64,000 bases of DNA from Pseudomonadota bacterium (GTDB taxonomy: Bacteria > Pseudomonadota > Gammaproteobacteria > Burkholderiales > Methylophilaceae): positions 186,001-250,000 of the forward strand of contig JAGVMP010000019.1 in assembly GCA_020053735.1 (NCBI GenBank), written 5' to 3'. The translations under genes were made by a program, and so were the position numbers. Positions 34,318-44,799 of this stretch are shown here, in pieces; the stretch's first letter is position 1; each line of letters begins with the position of its first letter. The notes below the pieces were generated by a model. The model was given only the letters and a program-made list of their open reading frames with translations. It had not been told where the DNA came from and searched no databases.

Positions 34318-36057
34318 ATGACTGCCACAAACACTACCGAAACCTTCATACCAAGCAAAGACGCCTCTCTCGAATCCTCCATCGCCACGCTACAAGCCAA
34401 ATTATTGGCGCTTAATATTCATACAGAAGAGAAATCTTGGCTGAATGAAATTGAGGGTATTTGGTCGGTGCATGTCATCGATAAAGACTGTCCACGCTTG
34501 TTCACCAATGGCAAAGGCGCATCGCAACTGGCTGCTAGAGCAAGCGCACTAGGCGAGTATTTTGAGCGTTTGAGCACCAATTACTTTTGGACGCACTTTT
34601 ACTTAGGCGAAAAAATCGCCAATAAAGACTTTGTGCATTACCCGAATGAGCAATGGATTCCTCTAAAAAACGACAAATGGCCAAAAGAATTACTCACGCC
34701 TGAACTGCAACAGTTTTACAACCCTGAAGGCACTTGCCCAGCCAGTAATTTGATTGATTTAAACTCGGGCAATAAAGCGCGCGGAATCTGCGCAATCCCC
34801 TACACCCGTTTGCGCGATGGTAAAACCGTATTATTTCCAGTCAATTTAATTGGCAACCTGTATGTCAGCAACGGCATGAGCGCGGGCAACACCATGATGG
34901 AAGCGCGTACACAGGCACTAGCAGAAATTTTTGAGCGCGACATTAAATACAAAATCATACGCGAAGGCATTTGCCTGCCAGATGTGCCTGAAAGCGTATT
35001 AAACCGTTACCCACGCATTGCCGCTGGTATTAAAGGCTTGCGCGATGCGGGTTATGGTATCTTGGTAAAAGATGCCTCACTCGGCGGCCAATATCCTGTC
35101 ATGAATGTCACCTTATTACACCCTGAAGATCAAGGTTGTTTTGCCAGCTTCGGCGCACATCCGCGCTTTGAAGTGGCACTTGAGCGTGCGCTTACTGAGC
35201 TGCTGCAAGGCCGCGCCATGGATAGTTTAAAAGGCTTTGTTGCGCCAGGCTTTGATATGGAAGAAATCGCCGATTCGCAAAATCTGGAAATTCATTTTGT
35301 GGATTCTAGTGGCGTGATTAGCTGGGACTTTTTACGCAGCACACCAGATTACGAATTTGTGAATTGGAACTTCGGCAAGACGACGGAAGAAGACTATAAC
35401 TGGTGCGTCAATACCATCCATAACAGCAGCCATGATATGTACATTGCCGACTTCACGCATTTAGGCGTATACGCCTGCCGTATTTTTGTACCTGGCATGA
35501 GTGAAATTTACCCAGTAGAAGAATTGCAATGGGAAAACAACACCGTTGGTAATTTGGTGCGCCCTTTTGTACTGCGTTTGCCTGAATTAACCCAAACTGA
35601 ATCAGCCGAGTTGCTAGAAGCCTTGCTAGATTTAGAGCTGGCAGATGAGTTGCCAGTGACCACTTTAATTGGTCTATGCGCAGACCCAAATACGACTTGG
35701 GTTGATTTACGCGCAGGCGAACTTAAAACACTTGCCGCCTTGGCTGCTGGCCACACTGATGAAATTTTAGAGGGTTGCGCATGGATTGCACAGTTTGGCG
35801 AATTACCTGAAAAACGTGCCCGGGTTTACCGCTGTATTGGGAATATTGTACAAATTAAAGAGATGGCGGGTTCAGAAGATACGGCTGCGTTTGAGGCAAA
35901 TTTAGCATTGCTTTATGGTGCAGAAACCTTGCAGCAAGCACATAAATTGCTAAACCGTGAAGAGCAGTATTTCGGTTTAGGATTATTAGGGGAAAATATG
36001 GAAGGCAGCGTTATGCATCAGCGTTTGCTTGAAGCTTACGGCAAGGTTTGGAAATGA
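34318..36057 (+). CDS. ycaO: YcaO-domain protein (E. coli YcaO type)
   Basis: 579 residues, close to the 586 of E. coli YcaO, with which the pattern GKGASQLAARASALGEYFER and CLPDVPESVLNRYP agree. YcaO enzymes bind ATP and activate a backbone amide; in E. coli YcaO is reported to support the RimO-dependent methylthiolation of ribosomal protein S12. ATP/metal-binding Glu residues are expected in EARTQALAEIFERD and HPRFEVALERALTELLQG. Coupled to the next gene by an ATGA overlap. No azoline peptide precursor is seen nearby. Confidence 0.88.
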   Translation: MTATNTTETFIPSKDASLESSIATLQAKLLALNIHTEEKSWLNEIEGIWSVHVIDKDCPRLFTNGKGASQLAARASALGEYFERLSTNYFWTHFYLGEKIANKDFVHYPNEQWIPLKNDKWPKELLTPELQQFYNPEGTCPASNLIDLNSGNKARGICAIPYTRLRDGKTVLFPVNLIGNLYVSNGMSAGNTMMEARTQALAEIFERDIKYKIIREGICLPDVPESVLNRYPRIAAGIKGLRDAGYGILVKDASLGGQYPVMNVTLLHPEDQGCFASFGAHPRFEVALERALTELLQGRAMDSLKGFVAPGFDMEEIADSQNLEIHFVDSSGVISWDFLRSTPDYEFVNWNFGKTTEEDYNWCVNTIHNSSHDMYIADFTHLGVYACRIFVPGMSEIYPVEELQWENNTVGNLVRPFVLRLPELTQTESAELLEALLDLELADELPVTTLIGLCADPNTTWVDLRAGELKTLAALAAGHTDEILEGCAWIAQFGELPEKRARVYRCIGNIVQIKEMAGSEDTAAFEANLALLYGAETLQQAHKLLNREEQYFGLGLLGENMEGSVMHQRLLEAYGKVWK

Positions 36058-36683
36058 TTAATATACCGAATTTGATGGGAAATTTGGCGACCAAACGCAA
36101 AGCTTATTTTTCGGAAGCAGATTTCCAACATTCGTTTGCATGGGAAGTTCACAAACAATTTCCCGAAGCAGAAGTTCGATTAGAAAGACCGATAAAAGCA
36201 AACGGCAAACTATTGCATTTGGACTTTCAAATTCAGTTACCTGACAAATCATTAGCTGTTGAATTGAAGTACAAAACACGCAATTTGCTGATAGAGTCTC
36301 AAGAAGAATCTTATAGTCTTTCAAAACATGGTGCGCTGCCTCAAGGCAAATACGATTTCATTAAAGACATAGTTCGCCTTGAAAATATCACCTCTAGCCT
36401 AGAAAAATGTGAAGGTTATGCAATATTGCTAACTAACGATAATGCATATTGGAGACCCAGATTTAAGGACACTGTGGATAAAGCATTTAATTTGACAGAG
36501 GGTAATATCCTAAGTGGGGAAATGGCATGGACTGAAGCTGCATCACCTGGAACAAAGAAAAATCGGGAAAATTCTTTGGTGCTAAGTGGTTCATACAAAC
36601 TAAACTGGCAAGATTACTCGTTTGCAAATCAAGAAAATTGTGGCCAATTCAGGTACCTAGCAGTACATATTCAAGCCAAATAA
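36054..36683 (+). CDS. PD-(D/E)XK nuclease-like protein
   Basis: 209 residues from the ATG at 36054, which overlaps the ycaO stop by four bases (a TTG at 36048 is the alternative). The N-terminal part shows FSEADFQHSFAWEVHK, then HLDFQIQLPDKSLAVELKYK: the arrangement Glu...Asp...Glu-x-Lys of PD-(D/E)XK restriction-like nucleases. The remainder is Asn/Lys-rich with no signal peptide. Lower GC than its neighbours. No methylase or other defence gene is adjacent, so a restriction role is not established. Convergent with glnE, 26-base gap. Confidence 0.6.
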   Translation: MINIPNLMGNLATKRKAYFSEADFQHSFAWEVHKQFPEAEVRLERPIKANGKLLHLDFQIQLPDKSLAVELKYKTRNLLIESQEESYSLSKHGALPQGKYDFIKDIVRLENITSSLEKCEGYAILLTNDNAYWRPRFKDTVDKAFNLTEGNILSGEMAWTEAASPGTKKNRENSLVLSGSYKLNWQDYSFANQENCGQFRYLAVHIQAK

Positions 36684-36709
36684 AACTTAATTTCATTTAT
36701 TGAATAAAT

Positions 36710-39511
36710 TTATTTAATAAAAATCAAACTCCATAAAGTTGTTACTGCTGCAATATGCGCTACAACTGAGCTGACTTCTACTTTTGTTTGCGTCACGCCT
36801 TGCAACTTAAGCGCATGTTGCATTTTTCGGTACTCTCTGTAAGCCACGGCAACTTTTTCTGCCTCAACCGCATCGATAATACCGAACGTCGCCAACAGTT
36901 TTAATAAAGCGATATTGCCGATATTCTCTGTTAATTGTGGGTATTGTTTTGCGTGCGCTAATACCAAAAACTGTACTAAAAACTCCACATCAATAATACC
37001 GCCAGCGCCGTTTTTAAGCTCAAACATTTCAGTATCATTTTTACTGAGGTTATTTTTCAAACTTGTGCCTTGAGCAGTGCGCATTTTTTCGCGCATACTC
37101 AGCACTTCCGCTTTCAGTTTTTCCACATCGCGCGTTTGGGTAAGCACTTCAATGCGAACCTGCTCAAAAGCTTTGCCAATGTTACTATCACCTGCAATAA
37201 ACCTTGCTCGGGTAATGGCTTGGTGCTCCCATGCCCATGCTTTATTCAGCTGGTAGTCCCTAAATGCTGCCACGGTGCTGACTAATAAGCCACTGTTGCC
37301 ATCTGGCCGTAATTGCAAATCTGTTTCGTATAACAATCCGGCAGAAGTTAGGCTATTGAACCAGTTGTTAATGCGCTGCGCGAAGCGCGCATAGATTTCA
37401 GATAGGTCTTCTCCAGCTTCAGGCGCGTCATCGTCCCTAGCATTTTCATGCGGAGAATCATAAAGAAAAATAATATCTAAATCAGAGGCATAGCCAAGCT
37501 CTTTGCCACCTAGTTTGCCATACCCTATCACGGCAAACTTCGGCACTTGAATATGTTTGCCTTTGATATACGGCCATATCGTTGCTAGGCTGACACTTAA
37601 CACCAGTTGGGCCAACGCGCTCAAGTAATCTGAAAGTGTTTCTAACGCCAGTTCACCGTTAATATCTTGCGCAGCAAATCTGAAAACGCTGGCGTGTTTA
37701 AAGTGGCGCATGGTATCCATTTGTCGCTCTACATCTCCTTCAAATTCAGCCAATCGCTTCACCAAATCGCCACGCATGGCTGTAAAATCTGGCGTGGCAT
37801 ACAAGGTACGCGTATCTAGAAGCTCATCCAGCAGAATAGGATGCTGCGTTAAATAGTTAGCTAGCCACGGGCTGCTACTGCACAACTTAACCACCAAATG
37901 CATGGCTTGCGCGTGCTCTGCCAATAAAGCCAAGTAGCTTGCGCGACGGCAGATACTTTCTAATAAGTCAGTCACACGCATCAGTGTCACTTCAGGGTTT
38001 TGCATGGTGGCTGCGAGTGAAATCACATGCGGCATAAGCGCATCAAAGCGCTGGCGACTAAGCTCGGGCAATTGCAAATAGCGGTTAGCCTGATGCAAGG
38101 CATTGAGCCGACGATAGGTTTCTTGTACTTCCCTGTAGCCTAAATTTTGTAGCGCTTGCTCGGCGTCAGTTGAATTTAATGTACCGCTCCATAGCGATTT
38201 TTCAGTTACTAAGGAATCCTTACTCGCTTGTTGGCTGGTGTTGGCATCTGTAAAAGTCGCATCAAAATGTTGCTGGACATTTTGTCTGTAGCCATTTAAT
38301 TTGGTTAAAAATGTCTCCCAATCGGCGAAGTGCATGGCTTTGGCAATGCGCGTCTTTGCCTCATCAGACTTTGGCAACTCTTGCGTTTGTGCGTCATCTA
38401 CATACATCAGGCGGTGTTCTAAATTACGCAAAAACACATAAGCCTCATTTAACTCACTCACAGTGATTTCAGGCAATAGCCCTTTGTCTTTTAGTAGCGC
38501 CAGCACGGCGAGCGTTGGCTTAATTTGTAAACTGGTGTCTCGCCCACCACGCATCAGCTGGAATACTTGCGCGATAAACTCGATTTCACGAATACCGCCG
38601 CGACCCAATTTAATATTATCTGTTTGGCCTTTTTGCAGTACATCACGGTGAATCTGCAGTTTCAGCTCACGCATGCTCGCTAGTGCGTTGTAATCTAAAT
38701 ATTTTCTAAATACAAATGGCCTGAGGAGCGTATGGATATTGGTCTGTAGAGCGGTGATTTTTGGGCAAACTACACGTCCTTTTATCCAGGCGTAACGCTC
38801 CCATTCGCGCCCATGATTTTGATAATAATCCTCTAGCGCATCCACGCTAGAAACCAATACACCCTCGCCGCCAAACGGCCGCAGCCGCATATCGACGCGA
38901 AACACAAAGCCATCTTCAGTCACTTCATCCAAGGCAGAAATCACTTTTTTGCCTAATTTAGTGAAGAAATCCTGATTACTTATACCCTGACTAGTCTCCC
39001 CCTCTTCTTCGTAAGCAAAAATCAAATCGATGTCAGATGATACATTTAACTCGCCACCACCCAGCTTACCCATGCCAACCACAATCAAGTGTTGTGGATC
39101 TCCATTTTTGCACACAGGTTTACCATGTAAGGTTTCTAGCCATATTTGATGGTATTGGATGGCGATGTTTAAGCTAAATTCGGCTAACTGTGTCGTGCTT
39201 TGCAACACTTCTTGCAAATCAGCAAAGCCGTTTAAATCACGATATATTGTTCTTAAAATAACGCGCTGACGTAATTGACGCAGTGCCTTTTTAAGTGATT
39301 GCTCATCAACAATATTTGCCGCCTCTAAAAAATGTTGCATTTCCGCAATGACATAGGCTTGTTGATGATTTTGTAGCAAATCGTTTAACAAATCCGCATC
39401 TTTTGACAGCAATCGTTTAGAGAATAAACTGCATTCTAGCAAGCGCGTGACGCCCGCTGAAAAGCTAGCGCTGACGTGCTTTGCAGCTAATAAATTATCC
39501 AGTGTTAGCAT
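36710..39511 (-). CDS. glnE: Bifunctional glutamine synthetase adenylyltransferase/removase
   Basis: 933 residues. Controls glutamine synthetase activity by adenylylation and deadenylylation under PII. Two nucleotidyltransferase domains are visible: GGGELNVSSDIDLIFAYEEE near residue 150 and GGKELGYASDLDIIFLYD near residue 675, each with the DxD metal-binding pair. The regulatory helical domains separate them. Length (about 900-950) is normal. The C-terminus diverges after HIAAVTTLWSLIFIK without truncation. Divergent from acs. Confidence 0.96.
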   Translation of the reverse strand: MLTLDNLLAAKHVSASFSAGVTRLLECSLFSKRLLSKDADLLNDLLQNHQQAYVIAEMQHFLEAANIVDEQSLKKALRQLRQRVILRTIYRDLNGFADLQEVLQSTTQLAEFSLNIAIQYHQIWLETLHGKPVCKNGDPQHLIVVGMGKLGGGELNVSSDIDLIFAYEEEGETSQGISNQDFFTKLGKKVISALDEVTEDGFVFRVDMRLRPFGGEGVLVSSVDALEDYYQNHGREWERYAWIKGRVVCPKITALQTNIHTLLRPFVFRKYLDYNALASMRELKLQIHRDVLQKGQTDNIKLGRGGIREIEFIAQVFQLMRGGRDTSLQIKPTLAVLALLKDKGLLPEITVSELNEAYVFLRNLEHRLMYVDDAQTQELPKSDEAKTRIAKAMHFADWETFLTKLNGYRQNVQQHFDATFTDANTSQQASKDSLVTEKSLWSGTLNSTDAEQALQNLGYREVQETYRRLNALHQANRYLQLPELSRQRFDALMPHVISLAATMQNPEVTLMRVTDLLESICRRASYLALLAEHAQAMHLVVKLCSSSPWLANYLTQHPILLDELLDTRTLYATPDFTAMRGDLVKRLAEFEGDVERQMDTMRHFKHASVFRFAAQDINGELALETLSDYLSALAQLVLSVSLATIWPYIKGKHIQVPKFAVIGYGKLGGKELGYASDLDIIFLYDSPHENARDDDAPEAGEDLSEIYARFAQRINNWFNSLTSAGLLYETDLQLRPDGNSGLLVSTVAAFRDYQLNKAWAWEHQAITRARFIAGDSNIGKAFEQVRIEVLTQTRDVEKLKAEVLSMREKMRTAQGTSLKNNLSKNDTEMFELKNGAGGIIDVEFLVQFLVLAHAKQYPQLTENIGNIALLKLLATFGIIDAVEAEKVAVAYREYRKMQHALKLQGVTQTKVEVSSVVAHIAAVTTLWSLIFIK

Positions 39512-39634
39512 GTGATTTTTAAGGTAATATGACGATTCAAGTTTAGTTACATCTTACCTTAAACATTATTATAAAAAGTAAATGTCATTCATTAACGAAA
39601 AATTAATCAATGGCAAATTTGGGAGTTGAGTTGC

Positions 39635-41623
39635 ATGGCTATTGAATCTGTTTTAACCGAAAACCGCATATTTCATCCTAGTGAAGCATTTAAAGTACAA
39701 GCCAATGTTTCTGGCTTAGATGCATACAACGCACTTTGTGCAGAAGCTGAAGCGGATTATGAAGGTTTTTGGGCAAAATTAGCGCGCGAATTATTGGTTT
39801 GGCACAAACCTTTTACCAAAACACTCAACGAATCAGAAGCACCCTTCTATAAGTGGTTTGAAGATGGCGAGTTGAATGTTTCAGTCAATTGTTTGGATAA
39901 ACATTTAGCCACGATTCCCAATAAAACCGCGATTATTTTTGAGGCGGATAATGGTGACACGAAAACAATCACTTACAAAGCGTTGTATCACCAAGTATGT
40001 CAATTTGCCAACGGCTTAAAAACGCTGAATCTGCCAATTGGGGCATGCGTCATTATTTATTTGCCAATGGGCATTGAGGCGGTTGTCGCCATGCAAGCCT
40101 GCGCGCGCCTAGGCTTAACGCATTCTGTCGTGTTTGGTGGTTTCTCAGCCAAAAGCTTAAACGAACGTATGATTGATGCAGGCGCAGCGGCAGTGATTAC
40201 TGCCGATGGTCAATATCGCGGTGGCAAAACATTGCCATTAAAAGCGGCTGTAGATGAAGGCATTGCCCAAGCAAAAAATGAACATGGCTGGGATGGCATT
40301 CAAAAAGTCATCGTGCTGAAAAAAACAGGTCAAGACGTTGCTTGGAATACTAAAGACATATGGTGGACCGACTTAATTGCAGGTGAGCCCGATACTTGCG
40401 AACCTGTGATGGTAAATGCAGAACATCCGCTATTTTTACTGTATACCAGCGGCTCTACAGGCAAACCAAAAGGTGTACAGCATAGTTCAGCTGGTTACTT
40501 ATTGCATGCCATGAATACCATGCGCTGGACCTTTGATGTAAAACCAAACGATGTCTATTGGTGTACTGCCGACGTAGGCTGGATTACTGGCCACAGCTAT
40601 GTGACTTATGGCCCCTTAGCGATGGGCGCAACACAAGTAGTGTTTGAGGGCATTCCCACTTACCCGAATGCTGGCCGCTTTTGGCAGATGATTGAAAAGC
40701 ACAAGGTATCTATTTTCTACACAGCACCAACGGCTATTCGTTCACTCATTAAATCCAGCGAAACTGACCCCAAAACACACCCAAACCAATATGATTTAAG
40801 TAGCTTGCGCCTATTGGGCACAGTGGGCGAACCAATCAATCCAGAAGCGTGGATGTGGTATTACGAGCAGGTAGGCGGCGGCCGCTGCCCTATCGCCGAT
40901 ACCTTCTGGCAAACCGAAACGGGTGGTCATGTGATTACGCCATTACCTGGAGCGCATTCATTAACGCCTGGCTCCTGTACCATGCCGTTCCCAGGCATTG
41001 CCATTGATGTGGTCGATGAAACTGGCAAAGATTTACCTTGGGGCACAGGAGGTCTATTGGTGATTAAAAAGCCATGGCCATCGATGATACGTAATATCTA
41101 TAATGACCCAGAGCGCTTCAAAACCAGCTATTACCCAACAGATTTAGGTGGCAAATTATATCTTGCAGGCGACGGGGCTGTGCGTGATGCCAAAACTGGC
41201 AACTTCACCATCATGGGCCGCATTGATGACGTGTTAAATGTATCTGGTCATCGATTAGGCACCATGGAAATTGAATCAGCATTGGTTTCTAATCATCTGG
41301 TCGCGGAAGCCGCAGTCGTCGGTAAACCACATGATATCAAGGGCGAATCGATCGTCGCTTATGTCGTTTTAAAAGGCAGTAGACCTACTGGCGAGGAAGC
41401 GAAAAAAATCGTCGAAAATTTACGCAACTGGGTAGGCAAAGAAATTGGCCCGATTGCCAAGCCTGATGAAATAAGATTTGGTGACAATCTGCCAAAAACA
41501 CGTAGCGGTAAGATTATGCGCCGACTATTACGCAGCTTGGCAAAAGGTGAGGAAATTACTTCTGACATCTCAACTTTAGACAATCCAGCCATTTTAGAAC
41601 AGCTTAAAGAAGTCGTCCGTTAA
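39635..41623 (+). CDS. acs: Acetyl-CoA synthetase
   Basis: AMP-forming acetate activation, feeding acetyl-CoA. 662 residues from the ATG at 39635; GGGAG lies 10 bases upstream, whereas the TTG at 39626 abuts it. Adenylate-forming motif [12 protein letters not shown], the middle [20 protein letters not shown], and the C-terminal [12 protein letters not shown] with the Lys that is acetylated in Salmonella Acs. All core motifs are intact. Confidence 0.95.
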   Translation: MAIESVLTENRIFHPSEAFKVQANVSGLDAYNALCAEAEADYEGFWAKLARELLVWHKPFTKTLNESEAPFYKWFEDGELNVSVNCLDKHLATIPNKTAIIFEADNGDTKTITYKALYHQVCQFANGLKTLNLPIGACVIIYLPMGIEAVVAMQACARLGLTHSVVFGGFSAKSLNERMIDAGAAAVITADGQYRGGKTLPLKAAVDEGIAQAKNEHGWDGIQKVIVLKKTGQDVAWNTKDIWWTDLIAGEPDTCEPVMVNAEHPLFLLYTSGSTGKPKGVQHSSAGYLLHAMNTMRWTFDVKPNDVYWCTADVGWITGHSYVTYGPLAMGATQVVFEGIPTYPNAGRFWQMIEKHKVSIFYTAPTAIRSLIKSSETDPKTHPNQYDLSSLRLLGTVGEPINPEAWMWYYEQVGGGRCPIADTFWQTETGGHVITPLPGAHSLTPGSCTMPFPGIAIDVVDETGKDLPWGTGGLLVIKKPWPSMIRNIYNDPERFKTSYYPTDLGGKLYLAGDGAVRDAKTGNFTIMGRIDDVLNVSGHRLGTMEIESALVSNHLVAEAAVVGKPHDIKGESIVAYVVLKGSRPTGEEAKKIVENLRNWVGKEIGPIAKPDEIRFGDNLPKTRSGKIMRRLLRSLAKGEEITSDISTLDNPAILEQLKEVVR

Positions 41624-41650
41624 GCTTTAGTACTTTATGCAAAACTTATC

Positions 41651-42421
41651 ATGAAGAATACTTGGCAGGTGACTGATAGTAGCGGTCAATTAAGGCATAT
41701 ATTTGGTAATTTGCATGCGGTTTTTGGTCTGCAAGGGCAAAAAATCACGCAAGACAAAGTGTCCGATGTTATCAAAGTTAAACATGGCAATCTTTATTAC
41801 TATGTAAAACGTTACACTTCTGCTGGCAAAGGTATCAAAAAATTCATTGGCAAACCACGCGTGCAAGGTGAATGGGAAAGCTTGCAAAGGTTTGCGCAAT
41901 GGGGCATTCCTACCGCTAACTTAATTGGCTTTGGTTTAGAAAAGAAATGGGGCTTATTTCAACGCGGCGCTATTATCACGAAAGAAATTGCTAACACAAA
42001 AAACCTTGCACAGTTAGCAGCGCAATATAATTTTCCAAATAGTGTTATTAAAACCATTAGCGCGCAGCTGGCAGAGCACACACGCAACTTGCACACTCAT
42101 TGCTTTATTCATAACGACCTTAAATGGCGCAACATATTAATAGACAATCACTATCAAGTGTATTTAATTGATTGCCCGCTGGGTGATTTTTGGCAAGGCC
42201 AAATACTGCGTTACCGCATTGTGAGAGATTTAAAGACTTTAGATGATCACGCCAAGAAATACCTAACACGCACACAACGACTGCGATTTTTTTTGCAGTA
42301 TGTTCATAGTCCGCAACTGACTGTCGAACATAAAGTATTGTTAACACGTCTGCTGCAAAGACGCTCTAGAAGACATGACCAGCAAAGCAATTTAAGCTTA
42401 ATTTTTAATAAAAGCTATTGA
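41651..42421 (+). CDS. Lipopolysaccharide kinase (Kdo/WaaP)-like protein
   Basis: 256 residues with a compact protein-kinase-like fold of the LPS/Kdo kinase (InaA/WaaP) family. The catalytic loop HNDLKWRNIL (HxDxxxxN) is at about residues 155-164 and the Mg-binding Asp is in VYLIDCP. A Lys in YYYVKRYT is the likely ATP ligand. The start ATG at 41651 lies 28 bases after acs. These proteins phosphorylate inner-core heptose or Kdo; the actual acceptor is not known. Confidence 0.8.
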   Translation: MKNTWQVTDSSGQLRHIFGNLHAVFGLQGQKITQDKVSDVIKVKHGNLYYYVKRYTSAGKGIKKFIGKPRVQGEWESLQRFAQWGIPTANLIGFGLEKKWGLFQRGAIITKEIANTKNLAQLAAQYNFPNSVIKTISAQLAEHTRNLHTHCFIHNDLKWRNILIDNHYQVYLIDCPLGDFWQGQILRYRIVRDLKTLDDHAKKYLTRTQRLRFFLQYVHSPQLTVEHKVLLTRLLQRRSRRHDQQSNLSLIFNKSY

Positions 42422-42543
42422 TTTAGCATTAAATTTAGAACTTAAAGGGATGTTAGATTGCTTATAGTTTGCTGGGCCAGCTTGTTTAGAGGTCAATCTG
42501 TATTTCGGGTAAAATAGCGTTTTTTTCTAAACCGTTATTTATC

Positions 42544-44130
42544 ATGTCACTGCCCAATAGTAATTTACAGGCCGAAATCTCCCGCCGTCGCACCTTTGCT
42601 ATAATTTCGCACCCCGATGCGGGTAAAACCACCCTCACCGAAAAACTATTATGGTTTGGTGGTGCGATTCAAGTGGCGGGTGAAGTGCGTGGGCGCAAAG
42701 CCGCGCGTCATGCCACATCGGACTGGATGGAGCTGGAAAAACAACGCGGCATTTCGGTCACGTCATCCGTCATGCAGTTCCCGTATCGCGAGCACATGAT
42801 TAACCTGCTCGATACGCCAGGCCACGATGACTTTTCTGAAGATACTTATAGAACCTTAACAGCGGTAGACTCTGCTGTGATGGTGATTGACTCAGTAAAT
42901 GGTGTAGAGGCGCAAACAATTAAATTATTAAATGTGTGTCGCATGCGCGATACGCCGATTATCACGTTTATTAACAAATTAGACCGTGAAAGCCGCCCTC
43001 CGATTGAGTTGCTGGACGAAATTGAAACCACCTTAGGTATGGAATGCGCACCAATGACTTGGCCAATTGGCATGGGAAAAGGCTTTCGTGGCGTATATAA
43101 CTTATATACAGACACTATTTCGTTTTTTGACCCACGTGCTGAAAAAGGCACCTCGGAGACGATTAAAGGCCTTGATAATCCGCGCTTAGATGAGTTGCTT
43201 GGCCATGTGGCCGCAGAATTACGTGTGGATATTGAGCTTGTTCGTGGCGCTTCACACAGTTTTGACGCGGCACGTTATTTAAGTGGCAAACAAACGCCGG
43301 TGTATTTTGGCTCAGCCATTAATAACTTTGGCGTGCAAAGTTTGTTAGATGCCGTCGTCGATTTATCTCCACCACCTTTAGCACGTAAAACTGCCAGCCG
43401 TGAAGTAAGCGCAGATGAAGCAAAATTCTCGGGCTTTGTGTTTAAAATTCAAGCCAATATGGATCCAAAACATCGCGACAGAATCGCCTTTTTGCGCGTA
43501 TGTTCTGGCCGATTTGAGCGTGGCATGAAGATTAAACAAGTGGCTTCTGGCAAAACAATCAGCGTGAACAACGCGATCACTTTTATGGCGCAAGACCGCA
43601 CCACCATGGACGAAGCATACTCTGGCGATATTATTGGCATTCCCAACCACGGCACCATTAAGTTGGGCGATACTTTTTCAGAGTCCGAACCACTTAAATT
43701 TATTGGCATTCCCTCTTTCGCGCCCGAACATTTTAGACGCGCGCGCATCAAAAACCCGATGAAAATGAAACAGTTGCAAATTGGCCTAAAACAATTGGCA
43801 GAAGAAGGAGCAGCGCAGCTGTTTCGTCCTTTATTAAGCAATGATTTAATTTTAGGCGCAGTCGGCATGTTGCAGTTTGAGGTAGTGGCGCACAGGCTAG
43901 AGCACGAATATAGCGTCGATATGGTGTTTGAGCCTTACGACTGTTACACTGCGCGCTGGCTGCGTGGCTCTGACGCTGATTTAAAAGCGATTGCCGATAA
44001 ATATGGCTTTAACGTCGGCTTAGATGGCAACGATGAATACGTTTACCTTGCTCCCAACCGGGTGAATTTACAAATGGCGCAAGAGCGTTATCCTGATATT
44101 GAATTTTTAGCAACGCGGGAAATTAGCTAG
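42544..44130 (+). CDS. prfC: Peptide chain release factor 3
   Basis: 528-residue GTPase that recycles RF1/RF2 from the terminating ribosome. G1 is [16 protein letters not shown]3 [15 protein letters not shown]4 [11 protein letters not shown]-like domains II and III follow, and the C-terminal RF3 segment ([20 protein letters not shown]) is present. Start at 42544; 120-base intergenic region with a TAAAAT-like -10 upstream. Confidence 0.96.
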   Translation: MSLPNSNLQAEISRRRTFAIISHPDAGKTTLTEKLLWFGGAIQVAGEVRGRKAARHATSDWMELEKQRGISVTSSVMQFPYREHMINLLDTPGHDDFSEDTYRTLTAVDSAVMVIDSVNGVEAQTIKLLNVCRMRDTPIITFINKLDRESRPPIELLDEIETTLGMECAPMTWPIGMGKGFRGVYNLYTDTISFFDPRAEKGTSETIKGLDNPRLDELLGHVAAELRVDIELVRGASHSFDAARYLSGKQTPVYFGSAINNFGVQSLLDAVVDLSPPPLARKTASREVSADEAKFSGFVFKIQANMDPKHRDRIAFLRVCSGRFERGMKIKQVASGKTISVNNAITFMAQDRTTMDEAYSGDIIGIPNHGTIKLGDTFSESEPLKFIGIPSFAPEHFRRARIKNPMKMKQLQIGLKQLAEEGAAQLFRPLLSNDLILGAVGMLQFEVVAHRLEHEYSVDMVFEPYDCYTARWLRGSDADLKAIADKYGFNVGLDGNDEYVYLAPNRVNLQMAQERYPDIEFLATREIS

Positions 44131-44145
44131 CCTTTCCATACCTAG

Positions 44146-44670
44146 TTACGAGGCGTTCTCCGAAGCATTTACCTGAGGGGGATTAGCCATCAAATGTGCT
44201 AGGCGTTCCATCAATTTATCGGCTACCGTACGGCCGTTGCGTGACTCTCTGATCGCCATATGCCAGCGTGCAACGCATGATTTTAATTCATCCGCATTAC
44301 TCACCAACGCAATCTTTTGCTCAATATCACGACTCATGAGACCTAGTTGCAGTTGTGACTCTTCTATTAAAAAAGTTTTAATGAAGGTGAGGTGATCACG
44401 AGACAACTCAACACTTTTGAGTTGCGTATCTTGCGCTTGCTTATATTCTGTTACTTGCTTTGCCATGTTAGCGTTAACCAAATAACCAAGCTTTTCTAAA
44501 TCTGCCAGCATTTGTACTACTTGCTCAGAATTAAACATTTGTGCAATTTGACGATTGGTGCGCCTACCGTTCACCATAATCAATAATTGTCTGTGTTTTA
44601 AACTAAGCGTGCGGCTACTTAGTTCAAATTCTTTAATGCCAAGCGCTGATTTTTCGTAAACAGTATCCAT
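44146..44670 (-). CDS. Hypothetical protein, helical, 174 residues
   Basis: Mostly helical and soluble, no signal peptide. The N-terminal part (LSSRTLSLKHRQLLIMVNGR then RTNRQIAQMFNSEQVVQMLA, DLEKLGYLV) looks like a winged-helix domain of the type seen in small regulatory proteins. The middle is Lys/Gln-rich, and the tail ends in a Pro/Asn-rich segment. The gene is convergent with prfC (15-base gap) and stands alone. I do not recognise a characterised family. Confidence 0.65.
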   Translation of the reverse strand: MDTVYEKSALGIKEFELSSRTLSLKHRQLLIMVNGRRTNRQIAQMFNSEQVVQMLADLEKLGYLVNANMAKQVTEYKQAQDTQLKSVELSRDHLTFIKTFLIEESQLQLGLMSRDIEQKIALVSNADELKSCVARWHMAIRESRNGRTVADKLMERLAHLMANPPQVNASENAS

Positions 44671-44799
44671 ATAATTAACTCGTTATTAATCTTAAAAGCG
44701 AGTTTAGTTATATAAAATGAATCTTTTATTACATTTATTAAATTGTGAAGAAATTATTACTCAGGACTAGTAAAGTTGGCTAACTAACACATTCTCTAC

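Noticed and set aside
36048-36053. TTG start of the PD-(D/E)XK-like gene
   Set aside because: The ATG six bases later overlaps the ycaO stop by four bases, a common coupling arrangement; the TTG has no better support.
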